Shown: positions 1-5,852 of the stretch, piece after piece
How the letters are laid out: the number at the start of each line of letters is the position of its first letter
Numbering within the stretch: position 1 is the stretch's first letter
Origin: Rickettsia typhi
GTDB taxonomy: Bacteria > Pseudomonadota > Alphaproteobacteria > Rickettsiales > UBA1997
Length of the DNA stretch: 8,176 nucleotides
Assembly (NCBI GenBank): GCA_945903615.1
Contig: CAMDOL010000061.1
Coordinates: 1 to 8,176, forward strand
Reading direction: 5' to 3'
Position numbers and translations under genes: made by a program
The notes under the pieces: model-generated
Databases searched by the model: none
Told to the model about the DNA's origin: nothing
What the model saw: only the letters and a program-made list of their open reading frames with translations

Positions 1-173
1 AGGAACCTCTGAACAACTAAAAATTGATATTTCTGAGGATTTTTTGAGTAGAAATTTCATTACTTTTTGGTGGAATATTTCCATATTTCACCAAAAAGTA
101 ATGAAATTTATGCCAAAAAAGACCAGAAAGATCAATTTTTCTAAAACATTGTTTTAGTTGTTCAGGGGTTCCT
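1..173. mobile_element. 173-bp foldback (MITE-like) element
   Basis: The ends form a terminal inverted repeat: bases 1-22 (starting AGGAACCTCTGAACAACT) are the reverse complement of 152-173 with one mismatch. The homology continues inward in patches (for example AAATTGAT near 22-28 against ATCAATTT at 131-138). At the centre is a perfect 21-bp palindrome (52-72 with 89-109). There is no transposase gene, only a 15-codon ORF (110-157, starting MPKKTRK). The size, terminal repeats and lack of coding capacity fit a miniature inverted-repeat element moved in trans. The sequence after the right end is TTA, and TTA also precedes the related copy at 1709, which would fit a 3-bp target of TNA type as in some IS5-family elements; that link is inference. 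The left flank lies outside the window, so target duplication cannot be confirmed. Confidence 0.7.
52..109. repeat. Perfect 21-bp inverted repeat at the centre of the foldback element
   Basis: Bases 52-72 (AAATTTCATTACTTTTTGGT plus G) are the exact reverse complement of 89-109. The 16-base loop can pair a further five bases (AATAT at 74-78 with ATATT at 83-87). Compared with the second copy of the element, where base 1763 is followed at once by ATGCC, the segment 56-109 is an extra 54 bp. It is therefore either a palindrome nested inside the element or a part lost from the other copy. Confidence 0.85.
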
Positions 174-711
174 TTACATTAATCGTTTTATCACCAGCCT
201 TCCAATTGCAAGGGCAAAGCTCATCGGTTTGCAAAGCATCCAAAACACGAATCACCTCAGCAGGATTGCGACCAACTTTTAAATCAGTCACATCGACATA
301 TCTGATAATGCCATCAGGATCAACCAAGAATGTGGCGCGAAGTGCAACGCCTTCTTCTTTATGTAAAATTCCAAGTGCCAAGGTTAACTCGCGTTTAATG
401 TCGGCAAGCATTGGGATTGGTAAGTCGCGAAGTTCTTCATTGTCGCGTCTCCAAGCTAAGTGAACAAATTCGCTATCAATGCTAGCACCAAGTAAAGCAC
501 AATCACGATCTTTAAAATCACCATTTAATTTTCCAAACGCGGCAATTTCAGTTGGGCAAACGAAGGTAAAATCTTTGGGCCAGAAAAAAACACAAAGCCA
601 TTTACCTTTATTAGTATCGTTAGAAATGTTCTGGAAAGCTTTCTCCATTGATTCCAAAGATACTGTAGCTTTTAAATTGAAAGCCGGAAACTTATCGCCA
701 ATTGTTAACAT
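154..711 (-). CDS. ahpC: Alkyl hydroperoxide reductase AhpC (Prx1-type 2-Cys peroxiredoxin)
   Basis: Cytosolic thiol peroxidase that reduces hydrogen peroxide, organic hydroperoxides and probably peroxynitrite. The 185-residue protein has the whole thioredoxin-fold peroxiredoxin core. The peroxidatic Cys52 lies in FWPKDFTFVCPTE, followed by the conserved DSEF, the Trp-Arg pair in HLAWRRD, and PMLADIKRELT. The resolving region is DELCPCNW with Cys166 and Cys168. This three-cysteine plan matches mycobacterial AhpC, which is reduced by AhpD or thioredoxin-type partners rather than AhpF; neither partner is in the window. The length is normal for the family. The final residues (KEPLNN) and the stop codon are read from the terminal repeat of the adjacent foldback element, so the extreme C-terminus is not native. 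The start at 711 begins MLTIGDKFPAF, as in homologues; no Shine-Dalgarno is visible. It is divergent from oxyR and so probably peroxide-induced. Confidence 0.95.
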   Translation of the reverse strand: MLTIGDKFPAFNLKATVSLESMEKAFQNISNDTNKGKWLCVFFWPKDFTFVCPTEIAAFGKLNGDFKDRDCALLGASIDSEFVHLAWRRDNEELRDLPIPMLADIKRELTLALGILHKEEGVALRATFLVDPDGIIRYVDVTDLKVGRNPAEVIRVLDALQTDELCPCNWKAGDKTINVKEPLNN

Positions 712-838
712 AGTTTTGATTTAATTAAATTTGATAAAACTCTCTGGGTTTTCATCCAGAAGTTGGAACGAATTATCATTGCAAATTAGCATAAGTAAAA
801 TATATATAATTTATTTTTAACATAACTTATAGATATGT
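712..838. promoter_or_regulatory. Divergent ahpC/oxyR promoter region
   Basis: This 127-bp AT-rich spacer must hold both promoters. For ahpC (minus strand) a plausible pair is -35 TTTACT (794-799) and -10 GATAAT (772-777), 16 bp apart. For oxyR (plus strand) TTGCAA (779-784) lies 16 bp before TATATA (801-806), with TATAAT at 805-810. The two predicted promoters overlap, so one OxyR dimer pair bound here could repress its own gene and activate ahpC, as is typical for divergent LysR-type regulators. I could not see a convincing four-part ATAG/CTAT OxyR site. Promoter positions are by eye. Confidence 0.45.
743..760. promoter_or_regulatory. Short inverted repeat in the ahpC leader
   Basis: TCTGG (743-747) and CCAGA (756-760) form a perfect 5-bp inverted repeat around 8 bases. 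It lies between the predicted ahpC -10 box and the ahpC start. It could be a weak leader hairpin or half of an operator. Arms this short can arise by chance. Confidence 0.2.
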
Positions 839-1696
839 ATGTTTTCAATCCGTGAAGTGGAATATGTTTTGACAATCGCTAAAACGAGCAGCATTTCTAA
901 GGCTTCTCAGCTTTGTAATGTCAGCCAACCAGCTTTAAGTAAGCAGATTTCTAAATTAGAATCGGTGTTGGGGTTTCAGATTTTTGAACGAGAAAGAAGC
1001 AAGAATATCCCGACCAATAAAGGTCGAGAATTGATTGAGAATTTTGAAGAAATTTTTAGCAAATATAAAAAAATTAAAAATATTAATGCCAATCAAAATA
1101 ATTTGAGAATCGGCATTATTCCAACCATCGCACCTTATTTACTTCCGCAAATTGTTAAAAATTTAGCAACGCTTAAGAAACAAATTTATTTTTTTGAACA
1201 AAAAACCGAATTGTCTTTAGAGGCGCTGCGAGAAGGTAATTTAGATTTTGTGATCTTAGCTTTTTATCCAAAAACTATTCCTGCCAACTTAGTTTATAAA
1301 AAACTTTATGATGAAGAATTTTTTTTCGTCACTCACAAATCTGAATCAATCAGCATTAAAGATGGTATCAAAAGTGATAAAATAATTTTGCTCGAAGAAG
1401 GAAATTGCATCAACAAAAGCATTAAGGGCATTTGCAATATTCATCAAGAAAAAGGCAGTTTTTCAGCAACCAGCATTGAGGTTGTCAAGGCAATGATTGC
1501 CATTAATAATGGTTATGGAATCTTGCCAAAATCAGCTTTGGAGCATTGTTTTGATGTGCGCAAAGATTTTAAAATTAAACCTTTTACTCCCAAAAAATAT
1601 CGCGAAGTTGGAATTTGTTATCGCAAAAATTTTGCCGATAATGACACACCAAAAGATTTGATTAATAAAATTTTGCAGATTACTAAGGAACTGTGA
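839..1696 (+). CDS. oxyR: OxyR-like peroxide-sensing LysR-family regulator
   Basis: Cytosolic transcription factor that senses peroxide through a reversible disulfide and controls antioxidant genes. The N-terminal winged helix-turn-helix spans about residues 1-60 (SISKASQLCNVSQPALSKQISKLESVLG is the recognition region). The effector domain opens with RIGIIPTIAPYLLP, closely matching the OxyR consensus. The deciding evidence is Cys190 and Cys199 in EGNCINKSIKGIC: their nine-residue spacing is that of E. coli OxyR Cys199/Cys208, and SATSIEVVKAMIAINNGYGILP follows, corresponding to the OxyR stretch after the redox loop. Length is 285 residues against about 305 in E. coli, slightly short at the C-terminus. 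The ATG at 839 gives the standard LysR start; an ATG at 835 is out of frame, and no Shine-Dalgarno is seen. Divergence from ahpC supports the assignment and suggests ahpC as its target. Other cysteines (26, 237, 260) are present. Confidence 0.9.
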   Translation: MFSIREVEYVLTIAKTSSISKASQLCNVSQPALSKQISKLESVLGFQIFERERSKNIPTNKGRELIENFEEIFSKYKKIKNINANQNNLRIGIIPTIAPYLLPQIVKNLATLKKQIYFFEQKTELSLEALREGNLDFVILAFYPKTIPANLVYKKLYDEEFFFVTHKSESISIKDGIKSDKIILLEEGNCINKSIKGICNIHQEKGSFSATSIEVVKAMIAINNGYGILPKSALEHCFDVRKDFKIKPFTPKKYREVGICYRKNFADNDTPKDLINKILQITKEL

Positions 1697-1708
1697 AATA
1701 ATAACTTA

Positions 1709-1763
1709 AGGAACCTCTGAACAACTAAAAATTGATATTTCTGAGGATTTTTTGAGTAGAAAT
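1709..1763 (+). repeat. Second copy of the left end of the 173-bp element
   Basis: These 55 bases are identical to bases 1-55. Identity ends at 1763, where this copy runs directly into ATGCC while the first copy carries the 54-bp palindrome before its own ATGCC at 110. No matching right-hand terminal repeat was found before zapA, so this copy is either truncated or the 5' end of a larger, decayed insertion sequence. It is preceded by TTA. Confidence 0.9.
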
Positions 1764-1853
1764 ATGCCAAAATCTAGGGCAAAATCTAGGGCAAAATCTA
1801 GGGCAAAATCTAGGGCAAAATATGAATTTAAGATGGGATTTGGTATTAGCTAA
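1764..1853 (+). pseudogene. Micro-ORF with four KSRA repeats; possible decayed transposase start
   Basis: The ATG lies immediately after the 55-bp element end. It opens a 29-codon frame reading MP, then KSRA four times, then KYEFKMGFGIS and a stop. The spacing of about 55 bp from a terminal repeat to a start codon is what an insertion sequence with a single transposase gene would show, and the first element copy has an ATG with the same MPK start (110-157). I therefore infer a decayed or internally deleted transposase N-terminus, but there is too little sequence to name a family. It could instead be a chance frame in a repeat, and expression is unknown. Confidence 0.3.
1768..1821. repeat. 12-bp tandem repeat, 4.5 copies
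   Basis: The unit CAAAATCTAGGG occurs four times without a mismatch (1768-1779, 1780-1791, 1792-1803, 1804-1815), followed by a half unit CAAAAT. The unit length is a multiple of three, so copy changes keep the overlapping micro-ORF in frame. The perfect copies suggest recent slippage expansion. Each unit contains a CTAG tetramer. Confidence 0.95.
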
Positions 1854-1902
1854 CAGTGTCTAAATATGGGTGATAATTGCATAATTTTCAATACTAAAAA
1901 AA

Positions 1903-2259
1903 TTATAAACTGCCAATCTTCTTCGCCAACTTCAAAATATATTCCGCCGTATTTTCAATTTGGGCAGCAACAGCATTTTCAACATCTTCTTCGCTAATTT
2001 GCGGTTCAGCAATTTCTTCTTTTTCGGGGGTTTGATTTCCAAAAACTCCATTGTGATTTTTTGCAGTTTCCAACTCTTCTTCTGCCGTCAAAGCGCACAG
2101 CATTAAAATTGTTTTTTCATCAGCAGTTCTGATTGCCAAAGATAAATTGTTCACTCTTTCATTTAATTTTTTAGACAAATTAATAATTTTATCTTCCTCA
2201 CCATCAACGCAATCAACGGTGTATTTAGATTTTCCGATCGCCAAACTTAAAATAGACAT
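1903..2259 (-). CDS. zapA: Cell division protein ZapA
   Basis: ZapA binds FtsZ in the cytosol at mid-cell and promotes bundling and stability of the Z ring. The 118-residue protein starts MSILSLAIGKSKYTVDCVDGEEDKIINLSKKLNERV, matching the ZapA N-terminal domain (beta strands, then the GEE-type helix start). The dimerising helix continues through ADEKTILMLCALTAEEELETAKN. The acidic middle (about residues 75-90) is weakly conserved. A final helix (about 92-118) is probably the coiled-coil end. The length is typical. It is the last gene of the minus-strand run, starting 2 bp after the stop of the coiled-coil gene with no visible Shine-Dalgarno, so translation is probably coupled. It converges with the oxyR region. 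Confidence 0.88.
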   Translation of the reverse strand: MSILSLAIGKSKYTVDCVDGEEDKIINLSKKLNERVNNLSLAIRTADEKTILMLCALTAEEELETAKNHNGVFGNQTPEKEEIAEPQISEEDVENAVAAQIENTAEYILKLAKKIGSL

Positions 2260-2261
2260 AA

Positions 2262-2573
2262 TTAATTATTGGAATTTGCGATTATTTTTTTGATTTGCAC
2301 TAAATCAATTTTGATTTGATTGACAACCTCTCCAGTCTCAGATTTAAATTTTCTCAGCTTCTCATTTTCTGCTCCAAGTTCTGCCAATGTTTTTTGTAAA
2401 ATATTAATTTCATTGTGAAGATTGTTAATTGCTGCCTGATTATTTCTGTCATCTCCAGCATTAGAATCGCTGACATATTTAACTTCATTGATTTTATCAA
2501 TAATCGTTGATTCCAAGTCAGCAATGGCTCCAGCAAGATATTGCTTGGCATTGGATAATTTTTTATTATTCAT
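2262..2573 (-). CDS. Small coiled-coil protein upstream of zapA
   Basis: This is a 103-residue, highly charged protein without membrane segments, signal peptide or cysteines. Two predicted helical blocks, about residues 5-33 and 45-98, show hydrophobic residues at heptad-like spacing (LHNEINILQKTLAELGAENEKL), separated by a polar Asn/Asp-rich linker (SNAGDDRNNQ). Alphaproteobacteria often carry a short coiled-coil gene of the DUF4164 type just before zapA. Position and character fit that family, but I cannot confirm homology from sequence alone. An accessory role in division is inferred from context only. It is 2 bp from both neighbours (argJ before, zapA after), so it is probably co-translated with them. 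Confidence 0.75.
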   Translation of the reverse strand: MNNKKLSNAKQYLAGAIADLESTIIDKINEVKYVSDSNAGDDRNNQAAINNLHNEINILQKTLAELGAENEKLRKFKSETGEVVNQIKIDLVQIKKIIANSNN

Positions 2574-2575
2574 AT

Positions 2576-3772
2576 TTAGCTACGATAATCTTTATTAATT
2601 TTGATGTAGCCTTCAGTAAAATCACAAGTCCAAACTGTTGAAAGGTTTTCTTTTGCACCCAAATTTATATCAACAATAATTTTGACCTGTTGTCCAAGCA
2701 AATATTGATGCACTGGTTTTTCATCATAATTTTTTATAAGTTCGCCATTTTCAACAATTTTAAATTCACCAATTTGAATGCCAATTTTACTTTGCTCGGC
2801 TTCTTGCTCGGACTTGCCAATTGCCATAATAATGCGTCCCCAATTAGGATCGCAGCCAGCAATAGCAGTTTTGACTAATGGAGAATTAGCAATATTTAAA
2901 GCAATAATTTTTGCAGCAGTTTTTGATGTTGCACCTTTCACTTCAATTTCAATTAATTTGGTTGCGCCTTCACCATCAACCACAATTTGCTTAGCTAAAT
3001 CAAGCATCAAATCTTTGAGAGCGGTTTTAAAGTTATGTAGCTGCGGATGATTCTCGCGGATTTTTTTATTACCAGCGTTTCTAGTGGCGAATAATAAAAC
3101 CGTGTCATTGGTTGATGTGTCTGAGTCAACCGTTATAGAGTTGAAGGTTTCTTCATTTAATTCGCTTAAGATATTTTGCATCAGCGTGGCGCAAATATCA
3201 GCGTTGGTAAAAATATATCCAAGCATTGTCGCCATATTTGGTGCAATCATTCCCGAACCTTTAGCAAAACCATTGATCACCACTTCTTTGTCGTCAATTT
3301 GTAAAGTTTTGCAGGCAGATTTCATAAAAGTGTCAGTAGTCATAATCGCCTTTGCAGCTTTATCCCAAGCAGTTTTATCTTCTGATAAAATTTCTTTTAA
3401 TTGAGGAAGTGCAGCAACTATCAACTCATCTTTCAAACGCTCACCAATTACGCCAGTTGAGGACATAAAAACCTTTTCTTCTTCACAATTCAAAATTTGT
3501 GCGACATTTTTGGCGACATTTTTGGCAGCTACAATGCCACCAACTCCAGTAAAAGCATTAGCATTTCCAGCATTAACAATCAAGGCTCGAGCTCTTTTTG
3601 CGCTCAAATTTTCCTGACACAATTTTACTGGCGCTGCTGCCATTGAAGATTTAGTAAAAACCCCAGCAACCGCAGTATCTTCTGGAAATTCGATCAATAA
3701 TAAATCGTCACGATTTTTATATTTTATACCACAATTGATGGTGGCTAATTTTATATTTTTGATTGGCTTCAT
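2576..3772 (-). CDS. argJ: Arginine biosynthesis bifunctional protein ArgJ
   Basis: ArgJ transfers the acetyl group of N-acetylornithine to glutamate, closing the acetyl cycle of arginine synthesis; bifunctional forms also make N-acetylglutamate from acetyl-CoA. The 398-residue protein has full family length. Key segments are GVFTKSSMAAAPV near the N-terminus, VNAGNANAFTG (67-76), STGVIGERL, and the self-cleavage site KGSGMIAPNMATML. Cleavage there before Thr182 creates the beta chain, whose new N-terminal threonine is the nucleophile. ITVDSDTSTNDTV, VDGEGATK (265-272) and the C-terminal GCDPNWGRI complete the signature. Mono- or bifunctionality cannot be told from this alone. It lies 2 bp after trpA and 2 bp before the coiled-coil gene. 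Its presence means at least part of arginine synthesis is retained. Confidence 0.95.
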   Translation of the reverse strand: MKPIKNIKLATINCGIKYKNRDDLLLIEFPEDTAVAGVFTKSSMAAAPVKLCQENLSAKRARALIVNAGNANAFTGVGGIVAAKNVAKNVAQILNCEEEKVFMSSTGVIGERLKDELIVAALPQLKEILSEDKTAWDKAAKAIMTTDTFMKSACKTLQIDDKEVVINGFAKGSGMIAPNMATMLGYIFTNADICATLMQNILSELNEETFNSITVDSDTSTNDTVLLFATRNAGNKKIRENHPQLHNFKTALKDLMLDLAKQIVVDGEGATKLIEIEVKGATSKTAAKIIALNIANSPLVKTAIAGCDPNWGRIIMAIGKSEQEAEQSKIGIQIGEFKIVENGELIKNYDEKPVHQYLLGQQVKIIVDINLGAKENLSTVWTCDFTEGYIKINKDYRS

Positions 3773-3774
3773 TG

Positions 3775-4578
3775 TTAAAATAAGTCTTTTAATTTTTTAA
3801 TAACTAATTGCTCAATTAAATTGTTGTCACCAAGATTTTCTTCAATAACCTTAACCAAAGCTGAGCCAACAACAACGCCGTCAGCACCAATATTTTCAAT
3901 CTCCTCAATTTGCTCTTTGGACTTAATTCCAAATCCAACCACAACTGGTAAATTGCTAATATTTTTGATTTTTTGTAAGTGGTTTTTTAGATCAATTAAA
4001 TTGGCTGATTTTGTGCCAGTAATCCCCAAAATTGAAACCAAATATAAAAACCCGCTGGCATTTGCAGCAATTTTTTTGATGCGGTTTTCATCGGAAGTTA
4101 GAGCAACTAATTTGATAAAATCTAATTGATTTTGACCATTTTTCCCTTGGGCAAAATTTCTTAATTCCAAATCTTCTTCTGGTGGCAAATCCACCACCAA
4201 GAGCCCGTCAACACCAGCTTGGGCAGCATCGGCACAAAATTTTTCTAAACCATAATGCAAAATTGGATTGTAATATCCCATCAAAATGATTGGCGTGGTT
4301 TGATTATAAGCACGAAACTCGCCAACCATTTGTAAAACTTTATGCAAATTCATTCCAGTTTTAATCGCCCTTTTGCTGGCTTCCTCAATAACTGGGCCAT
4401 CTCCGGCTGGATCTAAAAATGGAATCCCCAGCTCAATGATATCAACGCCATTTTGTGGAAGTTGTTTTATGATCGCAAGCGAAGTTTGATAATCTGGATC
4501 ACCAGCGGTTAAGAAGCTGATAAAAGCTGATTTGTTTTGCGCTTTAAGATTTTGAAATGTTGCTGTAATTCTAGTCAT
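3775..4578 (-). CDS. trpA: Tryptophan synthase alpha chain
   Basis: The alpha subunit cleaves indole-3-glycerol phosphate to indole and glyceraldehyde 3-phosphate and passes indole through a tunnel to TrpB in the cytosolic alpha2beta2 complex. The 267-residue TIM barrel has both catalytic acids at the same numbers as Salmonella: Glu49 (DIIELG) and Asp60 (DPAGDGP). The phosphate-binding loops GITGTK (185-190), VGFGIK and VVGSALV are present. The loop around the second acid reads PFLDPAGDGP where most homologues have PFSDPxADGP, with leucine replacing the usual Ser/Thr at 55. The start codon overlaps the trpB stop by one base (TAATG), and an AGGAG lies ten bases upstream within trpB. This indicates translational coupling for stoichiometric subunits. 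Confidence 0.96.
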   Translation of the reverse strand: MTRITATFQNLKAQNKSAFISFLTAGDPDYQTSLAIIKQLPQNGVDIIELGIPFLDPAGDGPVIEEASKRAIKTGMNLHKVLQMVGEFRAYNQTTPIILMGYYNPILHYGLEKFCADAAQAGVDGLLVVDLPPEEDLELRNFAQGKNGQNQLDFIKLVALTSDENRIKKIAANASGFLYLVSILGITGTKSANLIDLKNHLQKIKNISNLPVVVGFGIKSKEQIEEIENIGADGVVVGSALVKVIEENLGDNNLIEQLVIKKLKDLF

Positions 4579-5789
4579 TATAATTTTACTCCTAATTTTT
4601 CTGCGACGGTAAAAATATCTTTATCGCCACGCCCACAAACATTGATAATCATTATTTTTTCTTTGCTCATTTTTGCCGCTTGTTTCAAGGCAAAAGCAAT
4701 TGCGTGAGAAGGCTCTAAGGCTGGAATAATTCCTTCCAATTTTGAACAAAGCTGAAAAGCATTTAATGCTTCTTCGTCAGTTGCACTTACATAATTAACT
4801 CGGTGAATATCGTGTAAATAAGCGTGCTCTGGACCAATGCCCGGATAATCTAATCCTGCAGAAATTGAATGAGCATCAATAATTTGTCCATCATTATCTT
4901 GTAAAAAATAAGTTTTATTGCCGTGCAAAACCGCTGGCGAACCCTTAGCAATTGATGCTGAATGCTCACCGGTTTCCAAACCTTTTCCTGCTGCTTCCAC
5001 GCCAAACATTTCCACATTAGCATCATTTAAAAATGGATAGAATAATCCCATTGAGTTTGATCCGCCGCCAATGCAGGCAATTAAAACATCGGGCAATCTG
5101 CCTTCTTTTTCTAAAATTTGCTGCCTAGCTTCTCTGCCAATTATTGAGTGAAAATCACGAATCATTGCCGGATAAGGATGTGGGCCAGCCACAGTTCCAA
5201 GCAAATAATAAGTATCATTGGCATCAGCAATCCAATCGCGCATCGCTTCGTTGATAGCATTTTTTAAACTTGCCGATCCGCTTTCCACAGCCTTAACTTC
5301 TGCGCCCAAAAGTTTCATCCGAAAAACATTTGGTTTTTGTCTCTCAATATCTTTTGCGCCCATATAAATTGTGCATGGCAAATTAAATAAAGCACAAACT
5401 GTGGCAGTTGCAACACCGTGCTGACCTGCTCCGGTTTCGGCAATTATTCTTTTTTTGCCCATTCTTTTAGCGAGCAAAATTTGACCAATACAATTGTTTA
5501 TTTTATGTGAACCGGTGTGGTTTAGTTCATCTCGTTTGAAATAAATTTTTGCTCCATTATTTCCATTGGCGGCATATTCAGTGGTTTTTTTTGCAAAATA
5601 AAGCGGGCTTGGTCTGCCAACATAATTTTTCATCAAATCATCAAACTCAGCCCAAAAACTTGGATCAGTTTTGATTTTTTTATAAGTGTTGTCTAATTCT
5701 AAAACTGCTGGCATCAATGTTTCTGCCACGAAACGCCCACCATACTGCCCAAACTTACCAGAATCATCGGGAAAATTGTAATTGCTCAT
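4578..5789 (-). CDS. trpB: Tryptophan synthase beta chain
   Basis: This PLP enzyme condenses indole with serine to give tryptophan, as partner of TrpA. The 403-residue protein is full length. It shows [12 protein letters not shown] at the N-terminus, the Schiff-base Lys96 in HTGSHKINN, the catalytic Glu118 in AETGAGQHG, the phosphate-binding GGGSNS (241-246), and YPGIGPEHA with the EPSHA region. In the final VCGRGDKD motif the residue that contacts the PLP ring nitrogen is Cys385, where the Salmonella enzyme has serine; cysteine is a known natural variant. It appears to be the first gene of the trpB-trpA-argJ-coiled-coil-zapA run. No trpF or other trp genes adjoin it in this window, and no leader peptide or attenuator is visible in the 63 bp before the preferred msbA start. 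Confidence 0.97.
   Translation of the reverse strand: MSNYNFPDDSGKFGQYGGRFVAETLMPAVLELDNTYKKIKTDPSFWAEFDDLMKNYVGRPSPLYFAKKTTEYAANGNNGAKIYFKRDELNHTGSHKINNCIGQILLAKRMGKKRIIAETGAGQHGVATATVCALFNLPCTIYMGAKDIERQKPNVFRMKLLGAEVKAVESGSASLKNAINEAMRDWIADANDTYYLLGTVAGPHPYPAMIRDFHSIIGREARQQILEKEGRLPDVLIACIGGGSNSMGLFYPFLNDANVEMFGVEAAGKGLETGEHSASIAKGSPAVLHGNKTYFLQDNDGQIIDAHSISAGLDYPGIGPEHAYLHDIHRVNYVSATDEEALNAFQLCSKLEGIIPALEPSHAIAFALKQAAKMSKEKIMIINVCGRGDKDIFTVAEKLGVKL
4589..4593 (-). promoter_or_regulatory. Shine-Dalgarno for trpA inside trpB
   Basis: The minus strand reads AGGAG here, ten bases before the trpA ATG. It is the only good Shine-Dalgarno I see at any start in the minus-strand run. Together with the TAATG stop/start overlap it supports the chosen trpA start and efficient re-initiation. 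Confidence 0.6.
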
Positions 5790-5852
5790 TTTGATTGTTT
5801 GATTATATTTATCGGTTTGAAAACCTTATATTCAATAGTCAAATCGCTAAAT
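5790..5852. promoter_or_regulatory. Divergent trpB/msbA promoter region
   Basis: These 63 bp separate the trpB start from the preferred msbA start and must hold both promoters. On the minus strand TTGAAT followed after 16 bp by GATAAA is a possible trpB promoter, and a TATAAT lies only 12 bases before the trpB ATG. On the plus strand a TATATT at 5827-5832 could be the msbA -10, with no good -35. No trp operator or attenuator structure was recognised. All boxes are by eye and weak. Confidence 0.3.

Noticed and set aside
158..724. Plus-strand open frames across ahpC (158-463 and 479-724)
   Set aside because: They lie fully antisense to a clear AhpC frame, and their translations show no family features.
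1768..1821. CRISPR-like array
   Set aside because: The 12-bp units are directly adjacent with no spacers, so this is a simple tandem repeat.
1856..1902. Possible terminator for zapA or oxyR between the convergent genes
   Set aside because: Only weak AT-only pairing (ATAATTTT with AAAAAATTAT) is visible, with no GC stem; not distinguishable from base composition.
2354..2551. Alternative minus-strand frame of 65 codons inside the coiled-coil gene
   Set aside because: It overlaps the better-placed 103-codon frame, which abuts both neighbours by 2 bp; no independent support.
2690..3404. Plus-strand open frames opposite argJ
   Set aside because: ArgJ motifs run continuously on the other strand through this stretch; the antisense frames look like composition artefacts.
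3821..4129. Plus-strand open frame opposite trpA
   Set aside because: It is antisense to the conserved TrpA barrel and has no recognisable domain.
5281..5287. Cysteine instead of serine at the PLP-nitrogen position of TrpB considered as a lost active site
   Set aside because: The residue (Cys385, encoded near 4635) is a known natural variant in PLP enzymes of this fold, and all other catalytic residues are present, so the enzyme is not judged defective; 5281-5287 itself holds nothing special.
5799..5852. TTG start giving an 18-residue N-terminal extension of the exporter
   Set aside because: It is only 9 bp from the divergent trpB start, has no ribosome binding site, and an in-frame ATG at 5853 gives a normal exporter N-terminus.
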